From positions 6,442,855-6,506,854 of the forward strand of contig OZ020491.1 of assembly GCA_963971405.1 (NCBI GenBank): DNA of 64,000 bases, written 5' to 3'. This document shows positions 1-11,394 of the stretch, one piece after another. The notes below the pieces were generated by a model. That model worked only from the letters and a program-made list of their open reading frames with translations, ran no database searches and was not told the DNA's origin. Both the position numbers and the translations under genes were made by a program. The stretch comes from Psococerastis gibbosa. Its lineage: Eukaryota; Arthropoda; Insecta; Psocodea; Psocidae. Positions within the stretch are counted from its first letter, which is position 1; each line of letters opens with the position of its first letter.

Positions 1-108
1 CTATGCGTTATGTACTTACTTATTATATTGTAATAAGTCGTAGAAACCACCCTTGACGATTGTCCTACCTGCGTGAACAGATCAACAGAACACAGCGGCT
101 ACTTGTAC

Positions 109-241
109 GGCGCCAATTCCACCGACCTCGATAGTGATAGTGATATTGACGTGGTAGCAGACATTAAAGACTGCCTTTAATGTCTGCTACCACGTCGATA
201 TCACGCTGACAAACACAAACGAGGTCGGTGGAATTTGCGCC
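109..241. mobile_element. PIF/Harbinger-like fold-back MITE
   Basis: The ends GGCGCCAATTCCACCGACC and its inverted partner GGTCGGTGGAATTTGCGCC enclose a second inverted pair, GACGTGGTAGCAGACATTAA / TTAATGTCTGCTACCACGTC, so the whole unit folds into one hairpin. The flanks are TAC and TAA, a decayed 3-bp TWA-type duplication. It has no coding capacity. It is the plain (un-nested) form of the outer elements at 26812 and 50331. Confidence 0.75.
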
Positions 242-299
242 TAACCAGAACCAAATTATCCAAGGGAAGCTGCCTATAAGGTTTTATTGACAATAATAA

Positions 300-560
300 C
301 GGCAAAAAATATGTTAATTAAAAAAAAAAAATCATTACCCAAAATTGAGTTAGCCCTAAATAGAAAAATTATCCCGAGGTGTGATTATCCATCGTAATCC
401 TGTCAGTATAGTTTGACCCGAAATCGACAAACCGACAGACATTTCGCAAAAAACACCTTTTTGGGGGCCTGGCCGCCTGGGACTTCAAGACGTGTAAATC
501 CATTATAATCTCGAAATCAAAATTTTTTATATGCTGCATATATATATATATTTACAACCA
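300..560 (+). repeat. Repeat E, partial copy
   Basis: This shares the order of motifs seen in the fuller copies at 5590 and 13075: a segment like AAATTGAGTTAGCCC, then TTGACCCGAAATCGACAAAC, a short CAGACA run, ATTTCGCAAAAAACACC and GACGTGTAAATCC. It is degenerate and truncated at both ends. Confidence 0.6.
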
Positions 561-1239
561 AAGTGTCATTAAAACAAGATTAAAAAAATTACTTGAACTG
601 CACTGCATTGCATTGAGGGACAACACTCTTTCGGGACAGAGTTCTATGGGGTACTACGTACGTAAATCAAGAATTTTGCTGATCACAATGCTTTTCTTAT
701 ACCATTGAATATTAGAATATATAACACTAGTGTTATATATTTAATGCTTATACTAACGCATAAAGCAACAAAAAACGGCTAATAAAGTTTCAAGTTGGCA
801 GTCTAAATCAAATATTCCCAATTGGTGATGTCTTTTATGAGGGTTGGGCCGACCCGCATAAACAAAGCTGTCACCGACGAGATTTAAATAATTAGAATGG
901 ATTTCTCATCTATTGGAAGCATTATGCAAACAATACCGACTACTTTGTATAGATCTTCAGTGGGATGTTGTTTCTTTTAGACAAACTTTCCCCATTGTGT
1001 GTAAATGGTGATCTTACTTTAGATATACGTTTAGCCTGTTGGCTTCTCCTAAAGCTGATCGATGCACACATAGGTTTACATATTTAACTGAAGATGTCCG
1101 ATATTCCATTTTGAAGACCCCACAGTTTTTTTTGCAAGAAAATTCATTTTCGCATGAAATAGAATTATACCAATTATTTGACAGGGAAGTTTCATTGACC
1201 ACAAGACAATTAGGCGAACGTCCATTAAAAGCCATAATT
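561..1239. other. Unassigned AT-rich stretch
   Basis: No recognisable gene. An 89-codon ORF on the plus strand (1039-1308) matches no family I know, and its end runs into the C-tract of the following tandem repeat. It is probably chance. Confidence 0.4.
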
Positions 1240-1757
1240 CGACACCCGGACCACCCCCCCCCCCCTTGGAGTCGCTCTTGCCTTCTAGCCATTGGTCATA
1301 GATTTTGATTGATTGATTTTTGCTTTTTTTTGCCTCTTAGAAGACCAATCAGAATATGGTAATCTGACTACGGTCCCCTATTAGTGGCATTCGGAGTGTA
1401 ACAGGTCGTTGACCGGCAAGTTTCAATGCCCAAGTCAGTCATATTTCAATAGTAACTACCCCCGGACCTCCCCACCCCCCTTGGGGGCGCTCTTGGGGTC
1501 TAGCTAATGGTCATAGATTTTGACTGATTGATTTTTGCTTTTTTTTTGCCTCTTAGAAGTCCACTCAGAATATGGTAATCTGACTACGGTCCCCTATTAG
1601 TGGCATTCGGAGTGTAACAGGTCGTTGACCGGCAAGTTTCAATGCCCAAGTAAGTCATATTTCAATAGTTACTACCCCCGGACCCCCCCCCCCCCACCCC
1701 CCTTGGGGGCGCTCTTGGGGTCTAGCTAATGGTCATAGATTTTGACTGATTTTTGCT
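1240..1757 (+). repeat. Tandem repeat, about 220 bp, 2.4 copies
   Basis: The unit contains a C-tract, a GGGGGCGCTCTTGGGGTC-like segment, GGTCATAGATTTTGA, TGCCTCTTAGAAG, CCCTATTAGTGGCATTCGG and CAATGCCCAAGT. Copies begin near 1250, 1465 and 1690. The last copy is cut after the TCATAGATTTTGACTGA segment. Confidence 0.8.
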
Positions 1758-1984
1758 GCTTCCGAATGGAAACAGATGATGGATTGTTAATGAGCGTACC
1801 AGTTATGCTGGTGGGCGATATCTCCGCCGCCGCGTCGCGCAATTGGGACGTGAAAGTAGGGGTCAATGCACGAGCAAGACATTATAACGAGAAGTACTAG
1901 ACTCTTGAAAGTTGAGACTAAACAAATAAGGCGAGATTATTGCTATACCATGAGCTCGATTATACGACGGCTATGCAGGACAAT

Positions 1985-2330
1985 GAGAAAGGGACACACA
2001 TTCATTATCATTAAGGGGGGGGGGGGCTATAAAGGAGAGATGGGACTTTTGTTCCCGCCAAGGCATTTAGGAAGCACTTCGGTCAATTGACACGTCTTCT
2101 TTCGAGCAGTCAGAGCACGGGCTATATGATAAGGGCTGTATGATAAAGAGAATGGGACACCCACACACGTTCATTATCATTTTCAGGGGTTCTGTATAGG
2201 TTTGTTCACACCAAGGGATTTTTGGACGCACTTCGGCCAAGAGCTCAGATTCATTATAATTTGGGGGGGGGGGGTCTATGCAGGAGAGATGCGGTGTTTG
2301 TTCGTTGTTCCCACTAAGGGATTTTTATTC
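1985..2330 (+). repeat. Degenerate G-tract tandem repeat, about 3 units
   Basis: Three units share a TTCATTATCATT or TTCATTATAATT segment, a G-run (lost in the middle unit), a GGAGAGATG motif (first and third units), TTGTTC...C and a CACTTCGG(T/C)C motif (first two units). Period is about 120 bp. Confidence 0.55.
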
Positions 2331-3200
2331 AACTGATTTTGAAAGATGTTGTTTTCATTGCTCGAAACATAATTGTAAAAGTCCTAAACTTAACAAAGTA
2401 TTTAAAATTGTATTGGACATACAAAATAGCCTGAACAGTTTGAATGCTTGATATGTTTCTTTCGTCCGTCCACTGGGCATTCATCATAGAAAAAACTCGT
2501 TCAAACATGCATTATGGCTGGGAATGCAATAAAAATACTGTGTTTATTTTTTATTATTAAGTATTTTCATTTTTTAATTTCCCCTGCGATTGTTTTGGTG
2601 GCATATTCATGCCAAAATAGTATTGACATTAAAAAGGAAAATATTTTCAAACTCTTTCTAAAAGGAGGACAAATATTTTTGTCTAGAAAGGAGAAAGTAT
2701 GGCATGAAGCGTATATGCTATAAGAACGTACCCATATAGGCCTAGACTTGTTAGCATAAGCCATACAGTACTAAGTTGAAGCGGCCAAGCCTGTTTACAA
2801 ACAGTTATATTCTGGCATGTAGTCGCCACGAATTGCTATTTTGATTTTCCCCTTTCGCTCGGCCTCGGTGGGCCCCTCCATCGCGATAAGACCATGTGGA
2901 CCGTAATCAAGGGGGAACGTGGGAGAGCTGCCATTAAGTAGACCGTAAAAACACATTTGGTCAGCGTTTTATGCACTCTACTTCGTTTCAGAGTCACTGA
3001 GTCACTAGATGCTTAGGCGATTTTGAAAATATACGTGGGGTGAGTCAGATCACTCTTACCAGACATTACACTCAGGTATTATGAAGAAATTCGGTATAAA
3101 GAGATATTTTAGTGAGGAATACTGCATTGCCTTCCACTGTTGCCCAGTTTTCCTTACCGATAGTCCGAGACTAAGTCGGGGTCGATGTGATGACTTCTTG
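2331..3200. other. Unassigned, no gene seen
   Basis: Mostly AT-rich. Short ORFs occur on both strands (2514-2723 and 2567-2764) but overlap antisense and have low-complexity composition. I see no repeat family or RNA gene. Confidence 0.4.
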
Positions 3201-3391
3201 GTTCATTACTAAGCCAACCTAGCGAAGTTATGGCTACAAAGGCCTCTCTTACACTCAACTAGGAAAGCCCGGGACCGCCTGCTTTACATGCCCTTCGAAG
3301 CATGGCCGGAAATGTAGCATGTGTGGGACTCGAACCAACAACCTTGCGGGTGAAAGTCAGAGTCCTCACTACTAATCTACATGTCCTATAG
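3201..3391 (-). mobile_element. SINE A (tRNA-Glu-like head)
   Basis: Read on the minus strand it has the tRNA-like head GACATGTAGATTAGT..., a B-box match (GGTTCGAGTCC) and the body CATGTAAAGCAGGCGGTCCC...TTGAGTGTAAGAGAGG...GGTTGGCTTAGTAAT. It is decayed relative to the copies at 40296 and 40579. The hAT MITE at 3392 lies at its 5' end. Confidence 0.85.
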
Positions 3392-3683
3392 TAAGGTGAC
3401 CAGACGTCCCGTTCTTAAGTGTATGTCCCGTTGTCCCTAACAATCCTATCGGGACGCCGATTTGTCCCGTTTTAGCAAAATTTGTCCCCACCCACTTGAA
3501 AGAATGCTCATTTTAATAAAAAAATCTAAAAGATCTAAAAGTATGGTACCAAAAAAAAACTTCCCTTAAGTGCTTTAAAACTAGTGACTTTCAACCTTCA
3601 TTTTCACATTTTTCTCGGACAGTTTGTTATCTCCCCTCCCCCCCCCCACCCCCGTTTTCAAGTTCTCAGAATCTGGACACCTT
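3392..3683. mobile_element. hAT-like MITE (TAAGGTG ends)
   Basis: The ends TAAGGTGACCAGACG and CTGGACACCTT are inverted. The flanks are TCCTATAG and ACCTATAG, an 8-bp duplication with one mismatch. Non-coding, C-tract inside. Inserted at the edge of a SINE A. Confidence 0.75.
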
Positions 3684-3943
3684 ACCTATAGATGTAGTTC
3701 TCTATGGAAGGTCCAGTTTTAGAATAGGCGTACGGCCACGGCCCTGAAAAAAAAAATTCACAGACATTTTGTAGGTGTATTCCCGGAATTTCAAAAAACA
3801 TATTAACTTATGAGATGGAAAAGTCAATCATTAAAAAAGTCTTTTTTGGGGAATAAGAAAGTGGCAAAAATATACAATTTTCAAGTATCGGTTAGATTTT
3901 AATCGAAGTCCCTGAGTAGCCCGGATTATAACTAACCCTTTGT

Positions 3944-4138
3944 CAATAGCGGATCCAGCGGAAAACTTAGGGGGGTCACAAGTTTTATGTAAGCTTAAAA
4001 GGTAATTTTTTTTTGTTAAAAATTTGAGTTTTATTCAATTTAAAATTTTTTTTTACTATCATATGAATTTACTCATTTAGGGGGGGGGGGTCATGACCCC
4101 CCTGACCCCGCCTGTGGATCCGCCATTGCCCTTTGTTA
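3944..4138. mobile_element. hAT-like G-tract MITE
   Basis: The ends CAATAGCGGATCCAG and GTGGATCCGCCATTG are inverted, and CCCTTTGT flanks both sides as a perfect 8-bp duplication. The interior has long T and G runs and no ORF. Confidence 0.88.
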
Positions 4139-4401
4139 AATATAATTACACCATTGCCAGTAACCTTGACCGATAAACCCGGAAAATAAATATTAAATTT
4201 TACTTTCTTTTTTTAATTCCCGGAATCCCGTGACTATTCCCGGAACCCGGAACCCCGTATTATAAATTTCTGAATATAATTGTGCTTGACATGTTTAGGC
4301 ACATTCTAAGGCCACCACACCCTCCTATTATGCCGCTGCTTGGTCGGGGACGGATTATTCGTTATTTTAGCAGCTTGCCACCATGTAAGTAAGTAAGTAA
4401 G

Positions 4402-4817
4402 TATTTATTAATATCTGGTGGACTTTTCGCTATCCGTCACCTGCGACCCCGCTAGTAGCCCAATCCTTCCGACTCGATGCCTGGAAGCGATCTTACCCCC
4501 AAGTCCCCGATCCAAAGGAAGAACTGATGGCGGGCCACAACTTACCATACCCAATCTGGCGCACCCTGAACCGTTTGAGAACTGGCGCCCCACTCTGCAA
4601 AACAACAGCGGCGAAATGGGGTTTTATCGCTGAAGACGACACGGCGTGCGAATGTGGAGAGATCCAAGACGCGGCTCACATGCTAGTATGTAGACTACTG
4701 CCATCCCCTTGCACAGCTGCTGACCTGGCTGAAGCCAACGGCAAGGCCGTCCAGGCTGCTATATACTGGACCAATCAATAAAACGTGTGCCACCTGGACA
4801 CGTTAAGTAAGTAAGTA
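4402..4817 (+). pseudogene. 3' end of a LINE ORF2 with (TAAG)n tails
   Basis: An open frame runs from about 4402 to 4781. It contains WRTLNRLRTGAPLCK, a cysteine/histidine knuckle of the form CxCG(x5)AH(x3)C and a final AAIYWTNQ stretch. This is the usual C-terminus of Jockey/I-type non-LTR retrotransposon polyproteins. It begins right after one TAAGTAAGTAAG run (4385-4401) and is followed by another (4803-4817). It is a 5'-truncated retrocopy, not a gene. A second copy of the same family is at 51681. Confidence 0.8.
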
Positions 4818-5589
4818 GCCTGTAGCTCTGACTTAGGACTCACTTGACTATTCCAGCCATTTCTTTAGCCGAAACTGGTCACAAAACATCATTTTGAAAA
4901 ATATGAGTAAGTTGGAGCTAAGGCACTGACACTTGTAAAGTTATTTCACTTATTTATATTACCGGAATGTTTGAAACAGGACACCTTCAGACTATTCCTA
5001 ATAAATCATTTTGAAATGCCACATAATATGCAATGAAATAATCAAATGAAGTACCTATTGAAAACGCGCTTTATGAAATTCAGAAAATCACTGAAATACA
5101 GGATTTAATTAATAATGGAAGAAGGTTGCTCGGTCGATACCCAAGGGCATGCAAATTCAGTTGATTCATTAACTACGAGGGATTAAAGCCAATTTCCCAT
5201 CCAGTCACAATTTCGCGAGGCAAATATTTAATGAATTAAATTATACAGTACAATGATAAAGGATTAATGATGCGGAACATAAAATTATTAATTATTATTG
5301 TTGGCATTTTACAAAATGAAACAACAGTTCCGATTTTATCGATTGTCCCCTCCAGTGGGTTAGTTGCATGGACGGATATAGGGGGGGGGGCGCTGGGGTA
5401 GCTGCCCCCCCCCCCCAAATTTAGTAAATCTGTTTGTAGTTAAGTTATTACGGTCTTTTTTATCGATACTATGTTTGTTCCATTTTGACCCACAACTACC
5501 CCCCCCCCCCCGCAAATGGGCTGGATCCTTCCCTGGTTAGTTGTAAGTATAAATTGGACCCATTCAATTCAAGGCATAAGGCATAAGAG
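4818..5589. other. Unassigned; G/C tracts near 5380-5520
   Basis: No gene seen. The part 5340-5515 has paired G and C runs and a GGGGTAGCTGCCCCC segment related to 56160-56200, where it reads GGGGTAGCTAGCCCCCC. This is probably a decayed G-tract MITE. Confidence 0.45.
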
Positions 5590-6420
5590 TAGACAGAGAA
5601 AATGAGTAATTTTATGGTAAATAATTTTCCTATGATTAAATATCCGATATCTTGGGGGGGGGGGGGTTGCCCACCTGTCAATGGAGGTGAGGCAAATTCT
5701 AGATAGGTCAGACCAACACATTACCACCCAGCAATACTGGCAGGGCATGCAATGCATTGAGCGTGAATATTCATTTTTATATCATCAAATATCATTTTTT
5801 CAAAAAAACATTTTTTTGTACATAACCAAATACTTTTCTGGGAAAGCAACCTGTCCGGTTTCGTTACTCAATTTAACACCTAAAACATACCTGAAGGTAG
5901 AAATCATCGATAGAAAGGTTTCACAGAAAAATTATTTTTTTAGTAATTTTTCATTAAAATTTAGTTATTTTTATTTTTTTACCCCCAGAAGCAAACTATC
6001 AAGGGGCAAGCGACCCCCTACATTTTATCAACATGAATAAAAACTACAATATATGTGAATTTTAGGAATCGTTGAGGCCGTTTTGGAGAAATAATTTTTT
6101 AGGCGTTTTTTTTGGAGTTTTTTGAGAATAAAACCCCTCCAAATTGAGTTAGACTAAAATAAATAAAATGTTCCCGAGGCATAATTTTTGTAAACCTACA
6201 TGCCGAATTTAATCATAATCGACCGAGTAGTTTGCCCGGAAATCGATGAACAGACAGACAAAGCTACAGACAGACAGACAGACATTTCGTAAAAACCACT
6301 TTTTTGGGTTCCTGGGACCTCAAAACGTGTAAATCCGTTGAAATCTCGGAATCGGAAATTTCGACCATCACAAAGCTTTCCTTATACTACGTATAAATTG
6401 GAAAGCAATAAATATAGTGT
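5590..6420 (+). repeat. Repeat E, near full length
   Basis: A long non-coding repeat. In order: G-run near 5655, GAAGGTAGAAATCATCGAT, GAAGCAAACTATCAAGGGGC, a CAGA microsatellite (6250-6285), ATTTCGTAAAAACCACTTTT, GGGACCTCAAAACGTGTAAA and the end motif CACAAAGCTTTCCTTATACT. The 119-aa ORF across it is chance. Class unknown; I see neither terminal repeats nor RT motifs. Confidence 0.75.
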
Positions 6421-6424
6421 AGCA

Positions 6425-6905
6425 TATAGGTAGGTACAGGTTCCAAAATAGATGAGCTTCTGAGTAATACCTTCTAGTCTCAGAGGCGAAGTCAGGAGTG
6501 AAGTGGTGAAGACAGAAGAATTGCGTAATAGCGACTAAACATCACATCATTACATCACACAGCCGCAACCCTTATCTGTATAAATATTCCATAATGTAAA
6601 GCGAAAAAACAACAACAACAACAAAAAATTCCTACTGTTTATAGCCTATTGTAACTTCTTATTAAATGATTTAAATTTATAAAAAAAAACTACTTAACTA
6701 TCATAGAACAACGTAATATATAAATATATCCTATAACTACCATTCTTACAATAAAATTTGGTTACAAGTTCCTGTGAATAATTCCAAGCTTAGCATAAAT
6801 GAATCTAAGGTGTCATGATGATCGCCTATCTTCGATTGATGAGGCATTTGAAGAAGAAGAATATATCACATTTGAAAATATAGAGAACAACATGAAGGCT
6901 ACACG
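6425..6905 (+). pseudogene. LINE 3'-terminal remnant (RTE-like)
   Basis: Near 6812-6870 the sequence reads VMMIAYLRLMRHLKKK in one frame and runs into a GAA-rich tail. The same VMMIANLR ending followed by GAAGAAGAA occurs at 24195, 46380 and 49208, as expected for repeated RTE-like LINE 3' ends. The upstream part is non-coding decay. Confidence 0.5.
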
Positions 6906-7956
6906 AGTGCAATAGGTATTTCTTGTGGGAGGAAATAGTGATACGATAAGATAAGATACAATACGATACGATGATAGCAATTAATCACTTAATAACAATG
7001 GTTTCTCGCCGTCAAATCCGGGGGGTGATTGGCTGAAAATGAAAACCGTCAGCTTTTATCGTGAAACATTTTCATTCCTGCTGTTGTTTTAACGGTACAC
7101 ATTTCCCATGATCAAAATTGATGCCCCATTCAAATTTGGGGAGGTTTGTCTACCTCTGAATTTTTGAGGGCATACGTTTTCCCTAAAACATATTTAAGCA
7201 TTAAGGGCAAGGTGTACACAGTATTTTTATGTGGGGGAAGCACCAAAATATTTAACATGAATTTGCATGTTATTCTTTTCTACGCCTTCATTCTCTCCAT
7301 ATCTCATATTTAAATATTTAAATTTTTAGGGGGGGGGGAGGCAGCCAGTGTTCCTACAGGATACCTTGAGCCTGAAGCAGTGTATGCTTGATCAAGGCTA
7401 TGTAAAACCAATAAATGAACAATTATTTTTAAAATTCCTCACATTTTCTCATTTTTTAGACTGGTGGACTTGCGCGCCGCGACCTGCTTGATGAAAGCAA
7501 CGGAAATGACCTTTTGAGCACATGAAATTCTCCAAAAATGTAATTCACCAAATTTCTCAGAAGAAAATAAATTATTTGGGCGAGTCTCATAATAGAAAAG
7601 TAATCGCATACGACATCGAAAATCGATTTCTCGAATTTCAAAATTCCCTCGGCTCACTTGAATACATCTGGGTCATACATATACCTTCAATCCCAAATTC
7701 CAGCCCAACCTTCCAGCTGAATGAAGTTCGCGCTGGAAAATTTATTTCTCGTCTGCTCTTTCTCCACATTTTATTGAAAAGTAGTCGTTGAAGAGTGGAA
7801 ATTCTGGGGAAAGTAGGCACATTTTAATACCCTCGTGGTATGGAGCTGGCACTAGAACAGATTTTTGAAGGCATGACAAACGGTAAGCCTTTCCTGATAA
7901 AATAATATAGATATCTACGTAATTAATTAAAAAATAAAAATAAAAATAAAAAATGC
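6906..7956. other. Unassigned stretch with chance ORFs
   Basis: Contains a degenerate GATACGAT microsatellite (6937-6975), a poly-G run (7329) and overlapping ORFs on both strands at 7439-7820. None resembles a known family. No splice or promoter evidence. Confidence 0.4.
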
Positions 7957-8310
7957 CAACGGCATTACCATGTTGATCCCATTAGAGCAGAGCATGTTTC
8001 AAACTGCGGCAACTTGGTAGTGTGCACAGCGTTGGCAGGGGAACCTCGTGGGACATGATAACGCGCTTAGGCAGTATAAGTCGAGTCCTGGTCACCTCCG
8101 ATTTAATCGTGTGACTTTACCATGTTCCCCAAGTGGTTCGGAATCCACTATAATCAGGAGGACCACCCTGTTAGTCAACTCCCCTTTCCCCCGAGGTGAA
8201 AGAGTCTGCCCTTAGGGTGCCTCAAGTTAACAAACAGACTCACTCCCCCCGCCAGGCTGACAGGGTTGCTTAAAGCAGAAATGCTGAAAGCAGGCGTTAG
8301 AAACAACAAC
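7957..8310 (+). mobile_element. SINE C with (CAA)n tail
   Basis: Starts GCCAACGGCATTACCATG, carries AACTTGGTAGTGTGCACAG, a B-box-like GGTTCGGAATCC, GGGTGCCTCAAGTTAACAAA and ends GTTAGAAACAACAACAA. Near-identical copies are at 43545 (minus) and 45413. An AATTAATT segment occurs on both sides. The head begins a little like 5S rRNA (GCCAACG...ACCATGTTGA), but this is weak. Confidence 0.82.
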
Positions 8311-9370
8311 AATTAATTTAAAAAATTCAATTCAATTTAAAAAAAATCAATTTCAATTTGTTATCTATGCTGACTATAATACCACTATTGACTATCACTC
8401 TTGAAAAATATAAAATAATGAGACGAGGTAAGACGCACCAAAAGCCTTGCTGGGGGGGGGGGGAGTGGAAGTTATTTACGCCACTGAGTTAAAGTAAGGT
8501 CCTTCCAAAACGGTGATCAAACAGTATTAGTCACCACCACTACATATCAAAATGTAGAGGAAAATTTCTTCTACTTTCTCAATTATGCCTTTATTATTGA
8601 TATTTTATGAGAAATTTGACTTTGTTCAAAAAACGTCTAATTAGATAAAGGGCCCGATTTTCTTTAAGGAGAAGTGTCTTTAGGAGTCGATGTATGTGTA
8701 TAATAGTGTCCCGAAGGACTTTATATGAACCTAGGCGTGCATATAGTGGCTCATTGGTCCCTTGTCCGATGTCAACGACCCCATGAATTTTGGACATTAT
8801 TTACATTGTTTTCGTAAGGATTTTTGGCGATCGGCAAACTGGTATACGTGAATACGTCCTCAATGTCAACCTACACCGTCTACAAGCGGTAATGAACAAG
8901 CTGAAACAGGCTCATCATTGACGCAATGGGCGAAAGCATGACTTATTAACTATGTAGCTTTGAGCCGAGAATGAATATTTGTCTTCATAACTTCTTCCAA
9001 AGTCCTGAGGCTCCTTTTTTAAATTTTGTTGCAAAAAAAATAAGCGTTGAACGTTTAAATAGGTACTCATATAGCACGCACGACTCAGCACGAGCAACGA
9101 AGAGTGACTTACTCGGGACTTAAAATTAGTTTTCCGTTGAAATAACTTTAAAACATTGGGTTATTTTTTTTGTACGTTGAGGCCCTTCTTTACTCGTGAG
9201 TCTCGTGGACTGGCCATATAATAAATATTTACTCTAGAACGCTAATCAGTTTAGGGCAGCAGCCTGCGATTGTAACTTGGACGCATTCACAAGATTCAAG
9301 CCACAAAATATTTGTGTCCCACTGTTCCCACATTGCTAGGCGACAGATGTTCCGCCAATCAGAAAAATTA
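8311..9370. other. Unassigned stretch
   Basis: AT-rich, with a poly-G run at 8452. ORFs at 8594-8797 and 8915-9097 (minus) match nothing I know. I see no RNA gene or repeat family. Confidence 0.4.
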
Positions 9371-10075
9371 TTAAAAAACATTCATGAGAGTCCTCGAACG
9401 TTCTATATTATAACTTATTAACAAGTTTTTTTTGTAATTACACCATGGCTTCCGCCATCTTGCAGCCCAATACAACACATAATCTGGTGAACCTCTGCTA
9501 CTGAAGACAACAGGGCATGTCTTAAGGTGTTTTCTGTCTAATTCTCCTCGGGTGTCGCACAGAAGACAGGAAGGTTCCGCTGCTACACCTATACGGTTAA
9601 GAGTGTACAGCCCGTAGGAAAGTGGCAACCCGGCATTTATTCCTTTTTATATTTTTTATTTAATTAACTAAGCATGTTATTAAAGATTTGGCTCATCAAA
9701 GTTGTAGATGACTACTTCATGCATCATATTATAAGATATTTTTAATTTTCGAAGTTGCAGTTTTTTCATAAACATGCAAATATTTTATAAACAATAACTT
9801 TTCACGTAAAAGCGATTTTATAAAAAAACTACAATTTCGAAAACTAAAAATACCGTACCTTATTATATGATGCATGAAGTAGTCTTCTACAACTTTGATG
9901 AGCCAAATCTTTAATAACTTGCTTAGTTAATTAAATAAAAAATAAAAAGTTATAAATTTCGGGTAGCCAATTTCCTACGGGCTGTACACTTTTAAAGTGT
10001 TTTTGAAGATAGTCATGACCCGTTGTTAACCTAAATTCTGCCACTGATTGGTATCTGGGTCGGTTCTATCTCTTT
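9371..10075 (-). pseudogene. LINE ORF2 C-terminus, split by a TTAA MITE
   Basis: On the minus strand, 9992-10060 encodes an FRLTTGHDYLQKH segment. After skipping the MITE at 9601-9991 it continues in the same frame with NRIGVAAEPSCLLC and HLKTCP. This is the post-RNase H zinc-knuckle motif of Jockey-like LINEs (FRL.TGHD.L..HL.RIG....C.LC). Stops lie upstream, so it is a dead fragment. Confidence 0.8.
9601..9991. mobile_element. TTAA fold-back MITE (piggyBac-type target)
   Basis: The ends GAGTGTACAGCCCGTAGGAA and TTCCTACGGGCTGTACACTT are inverted, and TTAA lies on both sides. The interior is a long imperfect hairpin with the arm motif ATGATGCATGAAGTAGTC. Related copies are at 19945 and 49956. 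Confidence 0.87.
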
Positions 10076-10479
10076 CTTCTGCACTAAACTAGGGCTGCAC
10101 GTGTTAATAGGAAAACAAAAAAACAGTCCCGGTTTCAGAAAAAATCAAGAAGAATGTTATAGACGGTTTTCCTTACGCAACAGACGTTGACACATATTTA
10201 CGTGTCCTTTCTATTTGCGTTGGTGACCCAATTCAGGCAAGTGGCCTCGCTGATAGGCTAATACAGCATTCTAATATTTTTCCCATCGTTCATCAATCTG
10301 TTCTGTCTAACTAGACGGACTGTTAATTGACAGGTAATTAGCCAGGTCAACCATACAATGATGATGTTGACGATGATGATGTTGATGACGATGATGATGG
10401 TATTTATGATAATAATCAGAGGTACCGTTGCCGTTGCCGTTTTTATATTTGTATTTGCACAGAAAAAAAGTGGGCCACC
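10076..10479. other. Unassigned with GAT microsatellite
   Basis: An irregular (GAT)n/(GAC) run lies at about 10357-10408, followed by GCCGTTGCCG. The remainder shows no gene. Confidence 0.5.
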
Positions 10480-10860
10480 CTTATTGACTCGCCAACGCCC
10501 AGATCCCTGCCAAGGGCAGTGAGCGTTGCTGCTTACAGGACCACCACCGGCGACGACTATCTCCCTTCCGACCTGCATCGCATCGGGGTCCTTGCCTCCC
10601 ACAAATGCCCCCTGTGTAACGAAGGCGAAGTGAAGGCAGAGCATCCACCCGAGTGCCCAACCCTGGTAGAAGACGGGAAAGACCAAACCTCCCTTCCCAC
10701 ATGCATCGCATCGGAGTCCTTGCCTCCCACATCTGCCCCCTGTGTAACGAAGGCGAAATGAAGGTAGAGCAACCACCCGAGTGCCCAGTCCTGGTATAGA
10801 AGACAGGGAAAACCAACCGGACGACTTCTTCCGGGAGACAGCAAGGAGATACTGGTGAGC
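10480..10860 (+). pseudogene. LINE C-terminal knuckle with 128-bp tandem duplication
   Basis: The frame from 10519 reads VAAYRTTTGDDYLPSDLHRIG, then a CPLCNEGEVKAEHPPECP knuckle. The segment 10561-10688 is repeated head-to-tail at 10689-10816 with point changes, giving a second knuckle. This is a Jockey-like LINE remnant with a local duplication. Confidence 0.75.
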
Positions 10861-10976
10861 GCCTCATCAAATTGCTAACCTGCCATGGGTGGGCGTTGGC
10901 TAGTAAGTACCTTTTCTGTGCCTTATCCTGTGTGGTGTGTATCTTGGACGGAAGTGAAACATGGTACATTTTTTGT

Positions 10977-11243
10977 TTACAAAAAAACTAGAAGCGCTTG
11001 AGATGTGGTGCTGTAGAAGAATCTTGAAAATATCATGGAGATACCATAGAAGACGTGCTTCTTAGAATGATCCATAAACTCCTTCTTCGGCCACCCACTT
11101 CTATTGGTTCCTTCCACTGTGATGCTCTCAATGATGGTGTTGTGTCTTAATAATTGTCCTACCCATTTAGGTCTTCTACTTTGCATGTAAGGGAGCTGCT
11201 GTCCCTCTTCTTCAATAGCCTCTAGCACTCTTTCATTCGTCAC
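10977..11243 (-). pseudogene. RTE-like LINE reverse transcriptase C-terminus
   Basis: The minus-strand frame reads MTNERVLEAIEEEGQ, SRRPKWVGQLLRHNTI and VEGTNRSGWPKKEFMDH. This matches the standard end of many LINE RTs (T.E.VL..I......RR..W.GHLLRH......EG...G.P...). The paralogue at 56970 has the same layout. Confidence 0.78.
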
Positions 11244-11279
11244 TTGGTCCCTCCAGCTGAACCGAAATTAGAAGAAATA

Positions 11280-11345
11280 TGGAAAAACTGGAATTGGTGG
11301 GATTCGAAACGACGTCGTCTTCACCCGTACAGCTGATACAAATGT
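11280..11345 (-). mobile_element. SINE B head, degenerate
   Basis: On the minus strand: GAAGACGACGTCGTTTCGAATCC, a decayed B-box and the CAGTTTTTCCATAT end seen in the better copies at 27693 and 48323. Confidence 0.45.
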
Positions 11346-11394
11346 TCTGCAAGCCACATTTAAATCACTTCAAGCCTCTTCAGCTCCTTGTCTA

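Noticed and set aside
4408..4605. Minus-strand 65-aa ORF
   Set aside because: Antisense shadow of the LINE coding frame on the plus strand.
5681..6040. 119-aa plus-strand ORF
   Set aside because: Lies wholly in repeat E and is not conserved in the copies at 13075 or 27339.
7957..8310. SINE C head as a 5S rRNA derivative
   Set aside because: Only the first bases resemble 5S; the internal promoter boxes do not align by eye, so I do not claim the class.
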